Part shown: piece by piece, positions 8,501 to 16,336 of the stretch | Numbering within the stretch: position 1 is the stretch's first letter | Layout of the letters: every line of letters starts with the position of its first letter | Assembly (NCBI RefSeq): GCF_000230715.2 | Contig: NC_019792.1 | Location: 496,001-560,000 of the forward strand | Source of the DNA: Natronobacterium gregoryi SP2 | Lineage (GTDB): Archaea; Halobacteriota; Halobacteria; Halobacteriales; Natrialbaceae | DNA: 64,000 bases | Reading direction: 5' to 3' | Made by a program: the position numbers and the translations under genes | Notes under the pieces: model-generated | What the model was told of the DNA's origin: nothing | The model's input: only the letters and a program-made list of their open reading frames with translations | Databases searched by the model: none

Positions 8501-9336
8501 ATGACTCGACCGACACCGCTGGGCCGACTGACGCTGTCGACCAGGGCGCGGCCGGACCCGGGCCGGAACCGGAGTCGGCCCGTGGGCCGTCTGCCGACAC
8601 CGACGATCCGGACTCTGTGCCCTCGGACGAGCCCGACGACGAGGACTTCGCCGGCCTGTTCGACGACATCGACGAGACGCTCGACGAGATCAACGAGATG
8701 GAACCGACCGAGTTGGACGAGCCAAACGACACGACCGGCGACGACCAGCCGGTGTTCTCCGTGACAGAGCATGGGTTCGGATCGACGTCCGGTTCCGACA
8801 CGAGCGACGGCGAAGACTCCACGAAAGACGACGAGAAGCCGATCGAGCGTTCCTCGACCGCCAATGAGAACGAAACTGCGAACCGAGAGCTGCCTGCGAT
8901 CGACGCCGACGAAGACGCGACCACGGAAGACGACCTGGAATCTCACACCGACGATGCTGTAACAGCTAGCTTCGACGAGGAACGGCTCTCGAGCAGTGAC
9001 GGGGCGATCGACGACGAGCACAGCGATCGAACGTCCGGGGCGAACGATCGCGAGCGCGATCCGCCGACGATCGAACTCGGGGATGGCGAGCACGAGAACG
9101 ACGGGAGTGCCGGCGACGTGGCGTCGGAAGAGAGCGAGGACGGGGCGTCGATCTTCGAAAGCGATGCCGAGAGCGGGTCGTCGTCGCTTTTCAGTGAGGA
9201 CGACGCGGCCGAGTCGTCCGGTGAGGGAGAGTCGCTGTTCGATAAACGCCAGTCTCCGCCCGATAGCGATTCGATATTCGACGCTGCCGACGAAGACACC
9301 CACGACGGACACACCGACGAGGACACCGACGCATGA
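5572..9336 (+). CDS. pilB: Type IV pilus/type II secretion ATPase (PilB/GspE-like) with long acidic tail
   Basis: A 1254-residue secretion NTPase starting at ATG 5572. Residues about 1-520 are the archaeal N-terminal domains. The RecA-like motor follows, with Walker A GGTASGKTT near residues 546-554, an Asp box VSIEDTREVELP, Walker B YIVMGEIRGEE near 617-627, and the His box STGHTTYTTFHAD. The ATPase core ends near residue 820. The last 430 residues are an extremely acidic, Ser/Thr/Asp-rich low-complexity tail with no recognisable domain. The motor would power assembly of a type IV pilus-like structure together with the PilC-type protein whose ATG overlaps this stop codon. The tail may be a solubility adaptation or a partner-binding region. 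Confidence 0.92.
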   Translation: MATDEADQSDAGDISEGEASDAASEAERTPKDEVEPQSSVRPGEYTWADFMEESGYADEVSTLYPDDPHSGDQLGLETGEEIDPDPPSGDDWDAVSFDPASYLGHHPDDIESYVLPTAGDNHDLLEAEFLEYVDPETTPVVKDVWTWEHYKWEYYYEDDGSRPRDVGGEIVPHEPEATLGFDPDEIEGRLEKASDAATKLAEVVDERTVNVQEDVDEDEFFSTATGATTLANRYDLEKAVPLEKKRHFQELERYWVNKPYAYVVIFHSEKENEKKYYVIEPYLNEIEGELQEFLSGKLRKTIKYSDEGVKEKAGEEGRRDVIEEETRNLLKRYDLFEDATDGAGVTERGLLATIKGLLNDEEDVEIEANPDELEGITVRPEPVVLEEDPDTLNEYQVEKLLYLLKRNFIGYERIDGIKHDINVEDISCDGYNSPVFVYHSEYEQIISNVYHGEDELDDFVVKLAQRSGKGISKRLPQVDATLPDGSRAQLTLGKEVSDHGTNYTIRQFKDVPFTPIDLINWNTFSLDEMAFLWLCIENHKSLIFAGGTASGKTTSLNAVSLFIPSSAKIVSIEDTREVELPQRNWIASVTRPSFSDDEQGDVDEFDLLEAALRQRPDYIVMGEIRGEEGRTLFQVMSTGHTTYTTFHADSVDEVLKRFTTDPINVSKTMFTALDLVSIQTQTRVQGQKVRRNKSLTEINHYEAEHDEINVQDVYQWQAETDEFLKMGDSNTLEEIQFDRGWSREKLERELFKRKVILAYLIKNGLNTYAEVAATAQAFINDPDTILTLVANGQLEDSLQDLREMESVLIDVDPEKEELVPRPEAGSKVERTATNVLERAEESLFEQYRGEVPTGLASALGDVEAEHEIEVGAESDDETGGGDGVAETDDWTPSADVTGVGADDAVGRDTDVDGSPAWLADDSGFDVGTDEGDATTTAADPDETETGLVTASESNASTERKPVVDGFNMATADRETDDDSTDTAGPTDAVDQGAAGPGPEPESARGPSADTDDPDSVPSDEPDDEDFAGLFDDIDETLDEINEMEPTELDEPNDTTGDDQPVFSVTEHGFGSTSGSDTSDGEDSTKDDEKPIERSSTANENETANRELPAIDADEDATTEDDLESHTDDAVTASFDEERLSSSDGAIDDEHSDRTSGANDRERDPPTIELGDGEHENDGSAGDVASEESEDGASIFESDAESGSSSLFSEDDAAESSGEGESLFDKRQSPPDSDSIFDAADEDTHDGHTDEDTDA

Positions 9337-11390
9337 GCCTCGAAACAGACAGTAACCGTACCGATAGAGGCAGTGGCACAGACGGGTTCGGCGACGCGTT
9401 TTATCCACTGTACGATCGTCTGTTCCACGAGGACAGCGAGTTCGTTGCCGACGTAGAGACCAAACTCGCCCAAGCCCGAATGACCGACACCGTCGAGCTC
9501 TACCTCTCGAGGGCGCTCGGCGTCGGGTTTATCAGCGGATTGGCACTGTGGCTGATCGGCCTCACGCTGGGATACGGTATCTTCGCGACCGGGCTCGTCA
9601 CCGTCGATGCGTTCGGGATGCCGATCCAGAACCAGACGCTCGTCGAAATCGTCGAAACACTTCGCGTCCCGGCGCTGGTCTTTTGTACCGGGCTCGTCTT
9701 CGGGACGGTCGGCTTCACAGTCGGGTTTGGATCGCTCGCCGCGATCCCCTACTCGCGTGCTTCGGCTCGTAAACGCGAGATCAACATGCTGTTGAGCGAC
9801 TCCGTCTCCTTTATGTACGCACTGTCGGTCGGCGGCCTGAACCAACTCGAGATCATCGAGGCGATGGCCGAGGCCGACGACACTTACGGCGAGGTCGCAA
9901 AGGAGTTCCAGAGTATCGTCAACGAGACCGACTACTTCGATGTCGACTACCGGACAGCGATCCGGAAGCAGGCTCTCGAGACGCCAAGCGACGAACTCTC
10001 GCAGTTCCTGACGGACATGCTCTCGATCGTCAACAGCGGCGGTGACATGGAGAACTTCCTCGAGGACAAGAAAGAAAAGCACATGCGCACCGCCAAACAG
10101 GAACAGGAACTGACTCTCGAGACACTCGAGTTGTTCGGCGAGATGTACATGACGCTGTCGCTGTTCCCGCTTCTGTTGATTATCATCATGGTCGTCATGC
10201 AGATGATCCCGCAGGCGGCTGTGAGCAACGAGATGTTGTATCTGACGGTCTATGCGTTGATCCCGCTTCTCGGCCTCGGGTTTCTCGTCTTGGTTTCGAC
10301 GGTCAAACACGACGAACCTGGTGACGGCTACCTGTCGATGGGGGGGTCGGAGACGCGAGCCGAAACGGGGAAAAGCGGCGTTCTCGATCTCGGACTCGTC
10401 GAGCAGTACACCGGCGGTCACAGCGTTTTCTCCCGGATCAAGAACCGCGAGGGGACCCACGAGACGATCGAGGTCTTGTGTCGGCCCCACGTCTTCTTCC
10501 GTGACAACCCGCTGCTTACCCTCGCGATCACGGTTCCGGCATCGCTCGTCATCGTCGCGACAGTCATGATGGCCGGACGAGTGCCGACCTCCTGGAATGG
10601 GATGGTCGCCAACCCCATCTGGGGAACGTTCGTCTACGTCTACGTCCCGTTGTACGTTATCGCGATTCCGCTCGCGATCTTTCGGGAGTGGAACGTCCGT
10701 CACCGAACTGCCGTCGTCAACCAACTTTCCGAAGACCTTCGCAAACTCTCGAGTGCGAACGACACCGGGATGACGCTGCTCGAGTCGCTCAAATCCGTCG
10801 CGGACACGACGAACGGCCGACTCGCCCGCGAGTTCGAGATGATGCACACGAAGGTCAACTACGGGACGAGTCTGAAAGCGGCGCTCATCGAGTTCAACAA
10901 CAAGTACCACATCCCGCGGCTCGCCCGGACGACGCGACTCATCACGGAGGCCCAGGAGGCGTCGAACCAGATCACCGACGTGCTCCGGACGGCCGCTCGC
11001 GCCAGCGAGAATCACGACGACATCGAACGCGAGCGCAAGTCACGGACTCGGATGCAGGTCGTCATCATCATCATGACGTTCATGACGGTGCTTGCGGTGA
11101 TCGCGATTCTCAAGACGCAGTTCATCGACACGATGGCCGGCTTAGAAGCCGGTGGAACCGCCGATACGGCCGATGCGGGTAGCGGCGGAGGCGAACTCGC
11201 GGAGGCCGACCTGAGTGACAACGTCGACGTCGACATGTTGTCTGTTCTTTTCTTCCACGCCGTGACCTTACAGGGAATCATCTCCGGATTCATCTGTGGC
11301 TACATCCGCGACGCGAACATACTCAGCGGCCTGAAGTACGCGGTTGCACTGGCGACGATCGCACTCGTTGGCTGGTCACTGGTGGCTTGA
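9333..11390 (+). CDS. pilC: Type II secretion system F family membrane protein (PilC-like)
   Basis: A 685-residue polytopic membrane protein overlapping the ATPase stop by 4 bp (ATGA), so the two are translationally coupled. It carries two T2SSF-type repeats. The first is around residues 145-300 (SVSFMYALSVGGLNQLEIIEAM) and the second around 450-590 (LSEDLRKLSSANDTGMTLLESL). Each is followed by pairs of membrane helices such as LSLFPLLLIIIMVVMQMI and VVIIIMTFMTVLAVIAIL. It would be the membrane platform that the PilB motor drives to assemble pilin subunits. The double F domain is typical of archaeal versions. Confidence 0.92.
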   Translation: MSLETDSNRTDRGSGTDGFGDAFYPLYDRLFHEDSEFVADVETKLAQARMTDTVELYLSRALGVGFISGLALWLIGLTLGYGIFATGLVTVDAFGMPIQNQTLVEIVETLRVPALVFCTGLVFGTVGFTVGFGSLAAIPYSRASARKREINMLLSDSVSFMYALSVGGLNQLEIIEAMAEADDTYGEVAKEFQSIVNETDYFDVDYRTAIRKQALETPSDELSQFLTDMLSIVNSGGDMENFLEDKKEKHMRTAKQEQELTLETLELFGEMYMTLSLFPLLLIIIMVVMQMIPQAAVSNEMLYLTVYALIPLLGLGFLVLVSTVKHDEPGDGYLSMGGSETRAETGKSGVLDLGLVEQYTGGHSVFSRIKNREGTHETIEVLCRPHVFFRDNPLLTLAITVPASLVIVATVMMAGRVPTSWNGMVANPIWGTFVYVYVPLYVIAIPLAIFREWNVRHRTAVVNQLSEDLRKLSSANDTGMTLLESLKSVADTTNGRLAREFEMMHTKVNYGTSLKAALIEFNNKYHIPRLARTTRLITEAQEASNQITDVLRTAARASENHDDIERERKSRTRMQVVIIIMTFMTVLAVIAILKTQFIDTMAGLEAGGTADTADAGSGGGELAEADLSDNVDVDMLSVLFFHAVTLQGIISGFICGYIRDANILSGLKYAVALATIALVGWSLVA

Positions 11391-11391
11391 G

Positions 11392-11934
11392 ATGATTCGA
11401 GAACACACTCGAGACGGCACGAACGCTCGAGAACGCGCGTCTGAATCGACGAGTCCGTCACGGGAGCGAGCACAGACGGCCCAGGACTTTGCGGTCGGGA
11501 TCGGGATCTTCATCCTGGCGATCGCCTTCGTCTTTGCCTTCCTGCCGTCGGTCGTCACTCCCTACGACACTGCAACAGGTGGTGCGGAGACGGCACAAGC
11601 AGACCGGGTCGCGGACCTGCTCGTCGAGGCCCTCTCGACGGAGTCGCCAAACGAGATAGATGGTGACGATCTGAGCGACTATGCAGACATGGGAGACAAA
11701 GAGTTGGCCGGGACGTTCGGCCTGCGGACGGCCGACGAGGGTGTCCTCGTCGATCACGTGAACGTCACCGTTCAGGAACTCGACCGAACGCCGACAGGGG
11801 AGATAGACGGCATCGGAACCGTCTACGAGGATCAACCGGCAGCGAGTGCCGCACGTATCGTCACGATCGAGGGCGGAGTCGGCGACGGACTCGAGGAGAA
11901 CACCCCCTATCGACTCGTCGTGAGGGTCTGGTGA
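11392..11934 (+). CDS. Pilin-like single-TM protein 1 (haloarchaeal DUF7287-type)
   Basis: A 180-residue protein with a charged N-terminus ending in Gln-Asp, then one hydrophobic helix FAVGIGIFILAIAFVFAFLP, then an acidic extracytoplasmic domain. Start ATG 11392 follows the pilC stop by one base. The layout of a short charged leader, a helix and a soluble domain is that of type IV pilin-like proteins, but the classical prepilin peptidase site is not clear. Its place directly after pilC is conserved in haloarchaea as I recall it. The DUF number is from memory. It is probably a minor pilin or an accessory of the PilB/PilC machine. Confidence 0.7.
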   Translation: MIREHTRDGTNARERASESTSPSRERAQTAQDFAVGIGIFILAIAFVFAFLPSVVTPYDTATGGAETAQADRVADLLVEALSTESPNEIDGDDLSDYADMGDKELAGTFGLRTADEGVLVDHVNVTVQELDRTPTGEIDGIGTVYEDQPAASAARIVTIEGGVGDGLEENTPYRLVVRVW

Positions 11935-11938
11935 TAGC

Positions 11939-12574
11939 ATGCCGGGAAAACACGTCCATCGAAACGCGGATCGTGGGCAGGCCTACACTCTCGAGGGCTT
12001 TATCGGCGCGATGATCGTCCTGATGGCCGTCCTGCTCGCGTTACAGTCGGTCGTGATCACGCCGACGACAGGTGGGGCCACAGACCGTGCCGTCCAGGCA
12101 CAGATCCAGCAGGAGATCCAAGACGCCCTCGTCGTCGCGTCTGCGGCGGAGGAAGACGACCTCTCGTACATGCTGCGATACTGGGACGGCGAGGGTGCTT
12201 TCAACGGGACCGAACAGAGTGGTCCGGGTCAAGAAGTCTACGACGTGGAGACGTTCGGCGAGACGTTCGCGCTCGGCGAGATACTGTCCGACCGGTTTGC
12301 CGAGGACGGCCACAGCTACAACGTCGAACTACGGTATCCGACCGACGACGGCGAGTACGGCAACCAGACGCTCGTCTACCAGGGTAGCCCGGCCCCGGAC
12401 GCTGTGACGGCGAGTTATACGGTCACGCTGTATGACAACCAGACCGTCACTTCGGACGAAAGTGACGGGTCTCTTCGCGGGAACGTTGCTGCAGACTCGG
12501 AGACAATTCCGGACAAATACGATGCTACCTCGTCCCTGTACAACGTCGTCGAAGTGCGGGTGATCCTATGGTAG
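11939..12574 (+). CDS. Pilin-like single-TM protein 2 (haloarchaeal DUF7288-type)
   Basis: A 211-residue protein. The N-terminal leader ends in DRGQAYTLEGF and runs into the helix IGAMIVLMAVLLALQSVVI. The Glu four residues after the Gly-Gln-Ala segment resembles the conserved Glu of type IV pilins. The rest is a hydrophilic, presumably exported domain with several Asn-x-Thr/Ser sites. It follows the previous gene after 4 bp and overlaps the next by 7 bp, so it belongs to one operon with pilB and pilC. It is a candidate minor pilin. The family number is from memory. Confidence 0.7.
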   Translation: MPGKHVHRNADRGQAYTLEGFIGAMIVLMAVLLALQSVVITPTTGGATDRAVQAQIQQEIQDALVVASAAEEDDLSYMLRYWDGEGAFNGTEQSGPGQEVYDVETFGETFALGEILSDRFAEDGHSYNVELRYPTDDGEYGNQTLVYQGSPAPDAVTASYTVTLYDNQTVTSDESDGSLRGNVAADSETIPDKYDATSSLYNVVEVRVILW

Positions 12575-13011
12575 AGAGACGTCGTGACCACACGCGCGGC
12601 CAACTCATCCTCGTCGGTGCGATCGCGCTTGCGTTCATCATTCTCGGCGTCATCGTGGTGTTCAACGGCGTTCTCTACACGGAGACGATATCGTCGGGCG
12701 AGACGAGCCAAAGTGGAGCCACCGAGGAAGTGACTGGTCTCGAGATCGAGCAAAGCGTCGGGTGTTTGCTCGAGAAAAGCGACACGAGCACCGAACTGGA
12801 GGCAGAAGTCGACGATCTGAACGACGCGTATCGTGCTCTCACTGCTCACTCGAGTCCGGCAGTGACGAGTATCGAGATAACTGACGCGGATTACGACCCG
12901 GGCGATGGAGAGTCGGTAAACGTGACAATTACGTACGATTCACACGACTTCAGTTACAGCCAGACGAGAGAAATCGGACCAACGGACGAGAACTGTCCGG
13001 ATGACTCATGA
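12568..13011 (+). CDS. Pilin-like single-TM protein 3 (haloarchaeal DUF7261-type)
   Basis: A 147-residue protein with the leader MVERRRDHTRGQ followed by the hydrophobic helix LILVGAIALAFIILGVIVVF and a small acidic domain containing two cysteines (C70-region GCLLEK and the C-terminal NCPDDS). The RGQ junction before the helix is shared with the preceding protein. It overlaps its upstream neighbour by 7 bp and its downstream neighbour by 4 bp. The two Cys could form a disulfide outside the cell, which would suit a small pseudopilin. Function is inferred from position and layout only. Confidence 0.7.
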   Translation: MVERRRDHTRGQLILVGAIALAFIILGVIVVFNGVLYTETISSGETSQSGATEEVTGLEIEQSVGCLLEKSDTSTELEAEVDDLNDAYRALTAHSSPAVTSIEITDADYDPGDGESVNVTITYDSHDFSYSQTREIGPTDENCPDDS

Positions 13012-13490
13012 TCGGGAACACCGCTGAACGTGGCGTCTCGGTCGCCGTCACGCACGTCCTCACGATCGGTATCACGACGATACTCATCGGGATGCTGTTG
13101 ATGGGGGCCAGTGCGATGCTCGAGTTCGAGACGGAGCGGTCCGCGGAGAGTTCGCTGGAGACCATCGGCGAACGACTCGCTGGAGAGGTTTCGAACGTCG
13201 ATCGAATGGCAAACAAGGACGACGATTCAGTGGCGATGGCTGCCGACCACCCGCGGCAGGTCGCAAATACGGGGTATATGGTGACTCTGTTACCGGAGTC
13301 GGAGTGTAGCGATGCGCCGCTGCTTACCGAGCCGACCGACTGTCTGCGACTGGTGGCCGACGATCACGACGTGACCGTCCACGTCCCACTGGTCGTCGAG
13401 GCGGACGTCGAGAAAAGCGATGCGACCGGCGGTCCGATAACAGTCGCCCACGAAGACGGCAATATCAGCATCGAGAGTGAGCGGCGATGA
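13008..13490 (+). CDS. Pilin-like single-TM protein 4 (haloarchaeal DUF7266-type)
   Basis: A 160-residue protein. The leader MIGNTAERGVSVAVTH precedes a hydrophobic helix TIGITTILIGMLLMGASAML, and the rest is a beta-rich looking acidic domain with a Cys pair (SECSDAPLL and TDCLRL). The arginine-Gly-Val-Ser start resembles archaeal prepilin processing sites of the R-G-V-S type. It overlaps both neighbours by 4 bp, so expression is tightly coupled. It is proposed as a minor pilin of the same machine. Confidence 0.7.
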   Translation: MIGNTAERGVSVAVTHVLTIGITTILIGMLLMGASAMLEFETERSAESSLETIGERLAGEVSNVDRMANKDDDSVAMAADHPRQVANTGYMVTLLPESECSDAPLLTEPTDCLRLVADDHDVTVHVPLVVEADVEKSDATGGPITVAHEDGNISIESERR

Positions 13491-14305
13491 CGGGAGCAAC
13501 GGACACCACGACTGGCCGCTTCGGTGGGGACGACCGGGCAGTCTCCGAGGTGGTCGCGTTCGTTCTCGTTTTTGGAGTTATCCTCACGTCGGTCGCGCTT
13601 CTGTCTGTCACCGGATTCCAGGCGATGGACGGCTATCAGGAGGCCGAACAGGTGGCAAACGCCGAGCGTGCGATGGACGCGCTCACGGAAAACGTCAACG
13701 ACGTGCTGCGGTACGACGGGATCGACCGACGGCACGGCGAACTGACGCTCCGTGAAGGGACCGTCACGGCGGGCAGTTCCGGGACTGTGGTGAACGTCTC
13801 CGTCGGCGGCGATCCGATCGGTGACGACAAGCCGTTCTCCGAAATCGCCACCGAAGACGGGGCGTTCGATGTCGGTGAGTTCGCGTACCACTACGAGTCG
13901 GAGACGATCGCGTACGAAGCCGGCGGACTCGTCAGAGCCGACGACACCGGCAGTGTTCTCCTCGAGGACCCGCTTCTGACGTGTCGGGACGATACCGCGG
14001 TCGTTACGCTCGCAGTTGTCGACTCACAGAATCGCTCTATCCAGAGTCACGACGGACTCGGAGTAACTGTGGTCGAAACCGACCCCGACCGTCACACGCG
14101 CATCGTAGACGTCACCGGCGATGCCAACGTCTCGATCGGTATCGACGACACCGAATACGAGCGGGCGTGGCACGGGGCTGTCTCTGCTGGTGACTGGGAC
14201 GTCGAAGAACACGGTGGGTACGATCCGGACGACGGCGACGTAATCGGCGTCTGTAACGCCGACCGAGCCGTCGTTACGGTCGTCGAAATCGACGTCCGGT
14301 ACTAA
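13487..14305 (+). CDS. Archaeal type IV pilin-like protein 5 (DUF7289-type)
   Basis: A 272-residue protein and the clearest pilin of the set. GDDRAVSEVVAFVLVFGVIL is the standard haloarchaeal D-R-A-V-S-x-V-x-A pilin N-terminus, where the peptidase would cut after the Arg and leave a hydrophobic assembly helix. The remaining 230 residues form an acidic domain with two Cys (LLTCRDD and VCNADRA). It is larger than typical major PilA proteins, so it may be a minor or tip pilin. It is the last gene of the operon. Its stop abuts the convergent gene at 14306 with no gap. Confidence 0.78.
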   Translation: MTGATDTTTGRFGGDDRAVSEVVAFVLVFGVILTSVALLSVTGFQAMDGYQEAEQVANAERAMDALTENVNDVLRYDGIDRRHGELTLREGTVTAGSSGTVVNVSVGGDPIGDDKPFSEIATEDGAFDVGEFAYHYESETIAYEAGGLVRADDTGSVLLEDPLLTCRDDTAVVTLAVVDSQNRSIQSHDGLGVTVVETDPDRHTRIVDVTGDANVSIGIDDTEYERAWHGAVSAGDWDVEEHGGYDPDDGDVIGVCNADRAVVTVVEIDVRY

Positions 14306-15490
14306 TTACGCAGTCTCGTCGCCCCAGTCGCCGGTCAACATCGCCCGCAACCCGGCTCGAGCGGCGAGCGCCTTCGCACGCCGAGCACGCGTGGGCACGT
14401 CCCCAGCGGTCTCGAGATAGCAGCCATTCGAGAGCGCTCGCGGAGCGTCCATCGAGGTGCCGTCGGCACGGGTTGGCTCGTCGTTCAGGACGGTCTTGCC
14501 GTCGTCACCTGGACCCCAGGGAAGGTTGACGCCCGAGAGGCCACGCTCGAAGAGGTACTCCGCGGTCGCGAGGAGTGCCTGGCTAGAACTCGAGTGGCCG
14601 ATAGCACCGATCGATCCGCGATCGTTGAAAAACCGGACGACGTACTCGCCGTCTTCGCCGTCGCGTTCGCCCGTGGCGTCGTCGATTCGTTCGCGTTCGT
14701 CAGCGTCTCCGTCGGAATCATCCACGCGGTCGGCAGCAGATTCGTCAGCGTCGTCGGCTACGGGCGTGCATCGAGTCGCCGGGTCGCTGTCGCCGTCGTT
14801 CTCTCGAGTGGTGTTCGCGTCCTCGAACGTGAGAGTGGGTCCGGCGGCGTCCGACGAGAGCGTCGAGATCAATTCGGCGACGAACTGGTCCGTGGCCGAG
14901 TCGAACGTCGCTGCGTGCGTCTCGTCAGCGTCGACGACGGCAGACAGTTCGTTGCTGATCGCGTCGACGAGCGCTGTTCGCTCGACGGCGAGCTGGCGGC
15001 CGACGAACGATCGGTCGGCACGCTCGAGGCGCTTCGCGACGACGGGTCGCGAGTAGTGGGCGAGTGTCGACTCGTACTCCGCTAGTTCGGACCGATGAAA
15101 AGCTAGCTGGGCGATGGCGGCTCGCTCACTGCCCGCAAACAGGAGGTACTCTCTGCCATTCGTGTACATTCCGCGATCGACCCCCGTCGACGCCATCGCG
15201 TCTCGAACGGCGTTCGCTCGCGACGATACCAGCGACTCGTCGGCGGATTCGACGGCGACGAAAACGGACGGCACTCCCTCGATCGACGCGACGTACTCGA
15301 GAGTGGTGTCAGCGATAGCGTAGTCGGTCACACAGTCGTCGCCAACGGCCCAGCCCAGCACCTCGAGCAGGGGCTCGACGAGCCAGCGGCGGGTTGCTCT
15401 CCGAGTCGCTGGCGGCGAAGTATCGACGACAGCCTGTGACCGGGCAAGATACGAGCGACAGTCGAGAGCGTCGGTCCGAGACTCAGTCAT
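14306..15490 (-). CDS. Restriction-endonuclease-fold protein with degenerate active site (HsdR-N-like), unknown function
   Basis: A 394-residue protein I do not recognise as a named family. Residues about 30-125 follow the pattern of the HsdR N-terminal/type IV restriction nuclease fold: RRWLVEPLLEVLGW, then a strand with D/E near LEYVAS, a strand SVFVAVESADE, and the closing GMYTNGREYLLF strand. In active relatives the third element ends in E-x-K. Here the Lys position is Ser, so catalysis is doubtful. The middle (about 235-285) is an acidic linker. The C-terminus (YVVRFFNDRGSIGAIG onward) looks like a small separate domain. It lies 30 bp after cheR on the same strand. Confidence 0.55.
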   Translation of the reverse strand: MTESRTDALDCRSYLARSQAVVDTSPPATRRATRRWLVEPLLEVLGWAVGDDCVTDYAIADTTLEYVASIEGVPSVFVAVESADESLVSSRANAVRDAMASTGVDRGMYTNGREYLLFAGSERAAIAQLAFHRSELAEYESTLAHYSRPVVAKRLERADRSFVGRQLAVERTALVDAISNELSAVVDADETHAATFDSATDQFVAELISTLSSDAAGPTLTFEDANTTRENDGDSDPATRCTPVADDADESAADRVDDSDGDADERERIDDATGERDGEDGEYVVRFFNDRGSIGAIGHSSSSQALLATAEYLFERGLSGVNLPWGPGDDGKTVLNDEPTRADGTSMDAPRALSNGCYLETAGDVPTRARRAKALAARAGLRAMLTGDWGDETA

Positions 15491-15520
15491 CGATCGGTGT
15501 CTCCTGGCGTCACGCGAGCG

Positions 15521-16336
15521 TTAGCGTCCCGAGTCGGAATCGTGCTGGTAGATCCGGAGCCGGGCGTCGTAGACGGAGAACGCGGACTTCAGCGTCGGTG
15601 GAATCGTCTCTGCTTTCCCGATCACGAGATAGCCGCCGGGCCGCAACGACTCGGCGATCACCTCGAGCATGGAGCGTTTGTACTCGTTGTCGATGTAGAT
15701 GAAGAGGTTTCGGCAGACGACGAGGTCGAACCCGGACTTCGGATCGTCGTTGATCAGGTCGTGCCGTTCGAAACTGGCGGTCCCCTGGACGTCATCCGCG
15801 ATGCGGTAGGTACGGTCATCCCGATCCACGTACCGGGAGTAGTCGTCGAGAAAAGAGAGTTGGTCGTCCATATCGGCCGTCCGTGACTCTTCGTAGACGC
15901 CTTCGCGGGCCGTCTCGAGGGCTGGCTCGCTGATGTCGGTTCCCAGGATGTCGATCCGGGACTCGTCGATTCCGTCGACGTCGTGAGCGAGCATCGCAAG
16001 CGAGTACGGCTCGCGCCCGTCGGCACACGCGGCACTCCAGACGTCGACACTGCTTTTCTCGTCCGAAAGCGTCTCGAGGACGTCGGCGATGCCCGACCAG
16101 ACGTCGGGATTGCGGAAGAAACCGGTGACGTTGATGCTCATCGCCTCGAGTAGTGCCTCCTGTTCGTCCGGTTCGTCCTGCAGAACGGACAGATACTCCG
16201 CGTAGCTGTCGCTCCCGGTTCGTCGCATCCGGGAGGAAACCCGCCGATCTAGATAGCTGTCGTTGTAGTGGCTCGTTGCGAACTGTAGTTCGTTCTCGAC
16301 GAACGAAAGAAGTTCGTCGAAAGGATCGTCAGTCAT
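15521..16336 (-). CDS. cheR: Chemotaxis receptor methyltransferase CheR
   Basis: A 271-residue SAM-dependent methyltransferase that methylates glutamates of chemoreceptors. The helical N-terminal domain carries RRVSSRMRRTG and INVTGFFRNPDVW (the receptor-binding and FFR signature). The catalytic domain has WSAACADGREPYSLAML (SAM motif I), DILGTDIS, and VVCRNLFIYI. ATG 16336 was chosen because it overlaps the cheD stop region by 8 bp. The ORF extends further upstream, but that part lies over cheD in another frame. It is the last che gene of the operon. Confidence 0.95.
   Translation of the reverse strand: MTDDPFDELLSFVENELQFATSHYNDSYLDRRVSSRMRRTGSDSYAEYLSVLQDEPDEQEALLEAMSINVTGFFRNPDVWSGIADVLETLSDEKSSVDVWSAACADGREPYSLAMLAHDVDGIDESRIDILGTDISEPALETAREGVYEESRTADMDDQLSFLDDYSRYVDRDDRTYRIADDVQGTASFERHDLINDDPKSGFDLVVCRNLFIYIDNEYKRSMLEVIAESLRPGGYLVIGKAETIPPTLKSAFSVYDARLRIYQHDSDSGR

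Noticed and set aside
8943-11015. 690-residue minus-strand ORF opposite pilB tail and pilC
   Set aside because: It lies antisense to clearly coding genes with known domains. Long open antisense frames are expected in GC-rich DNA with GAC/GAG/CTC codons.
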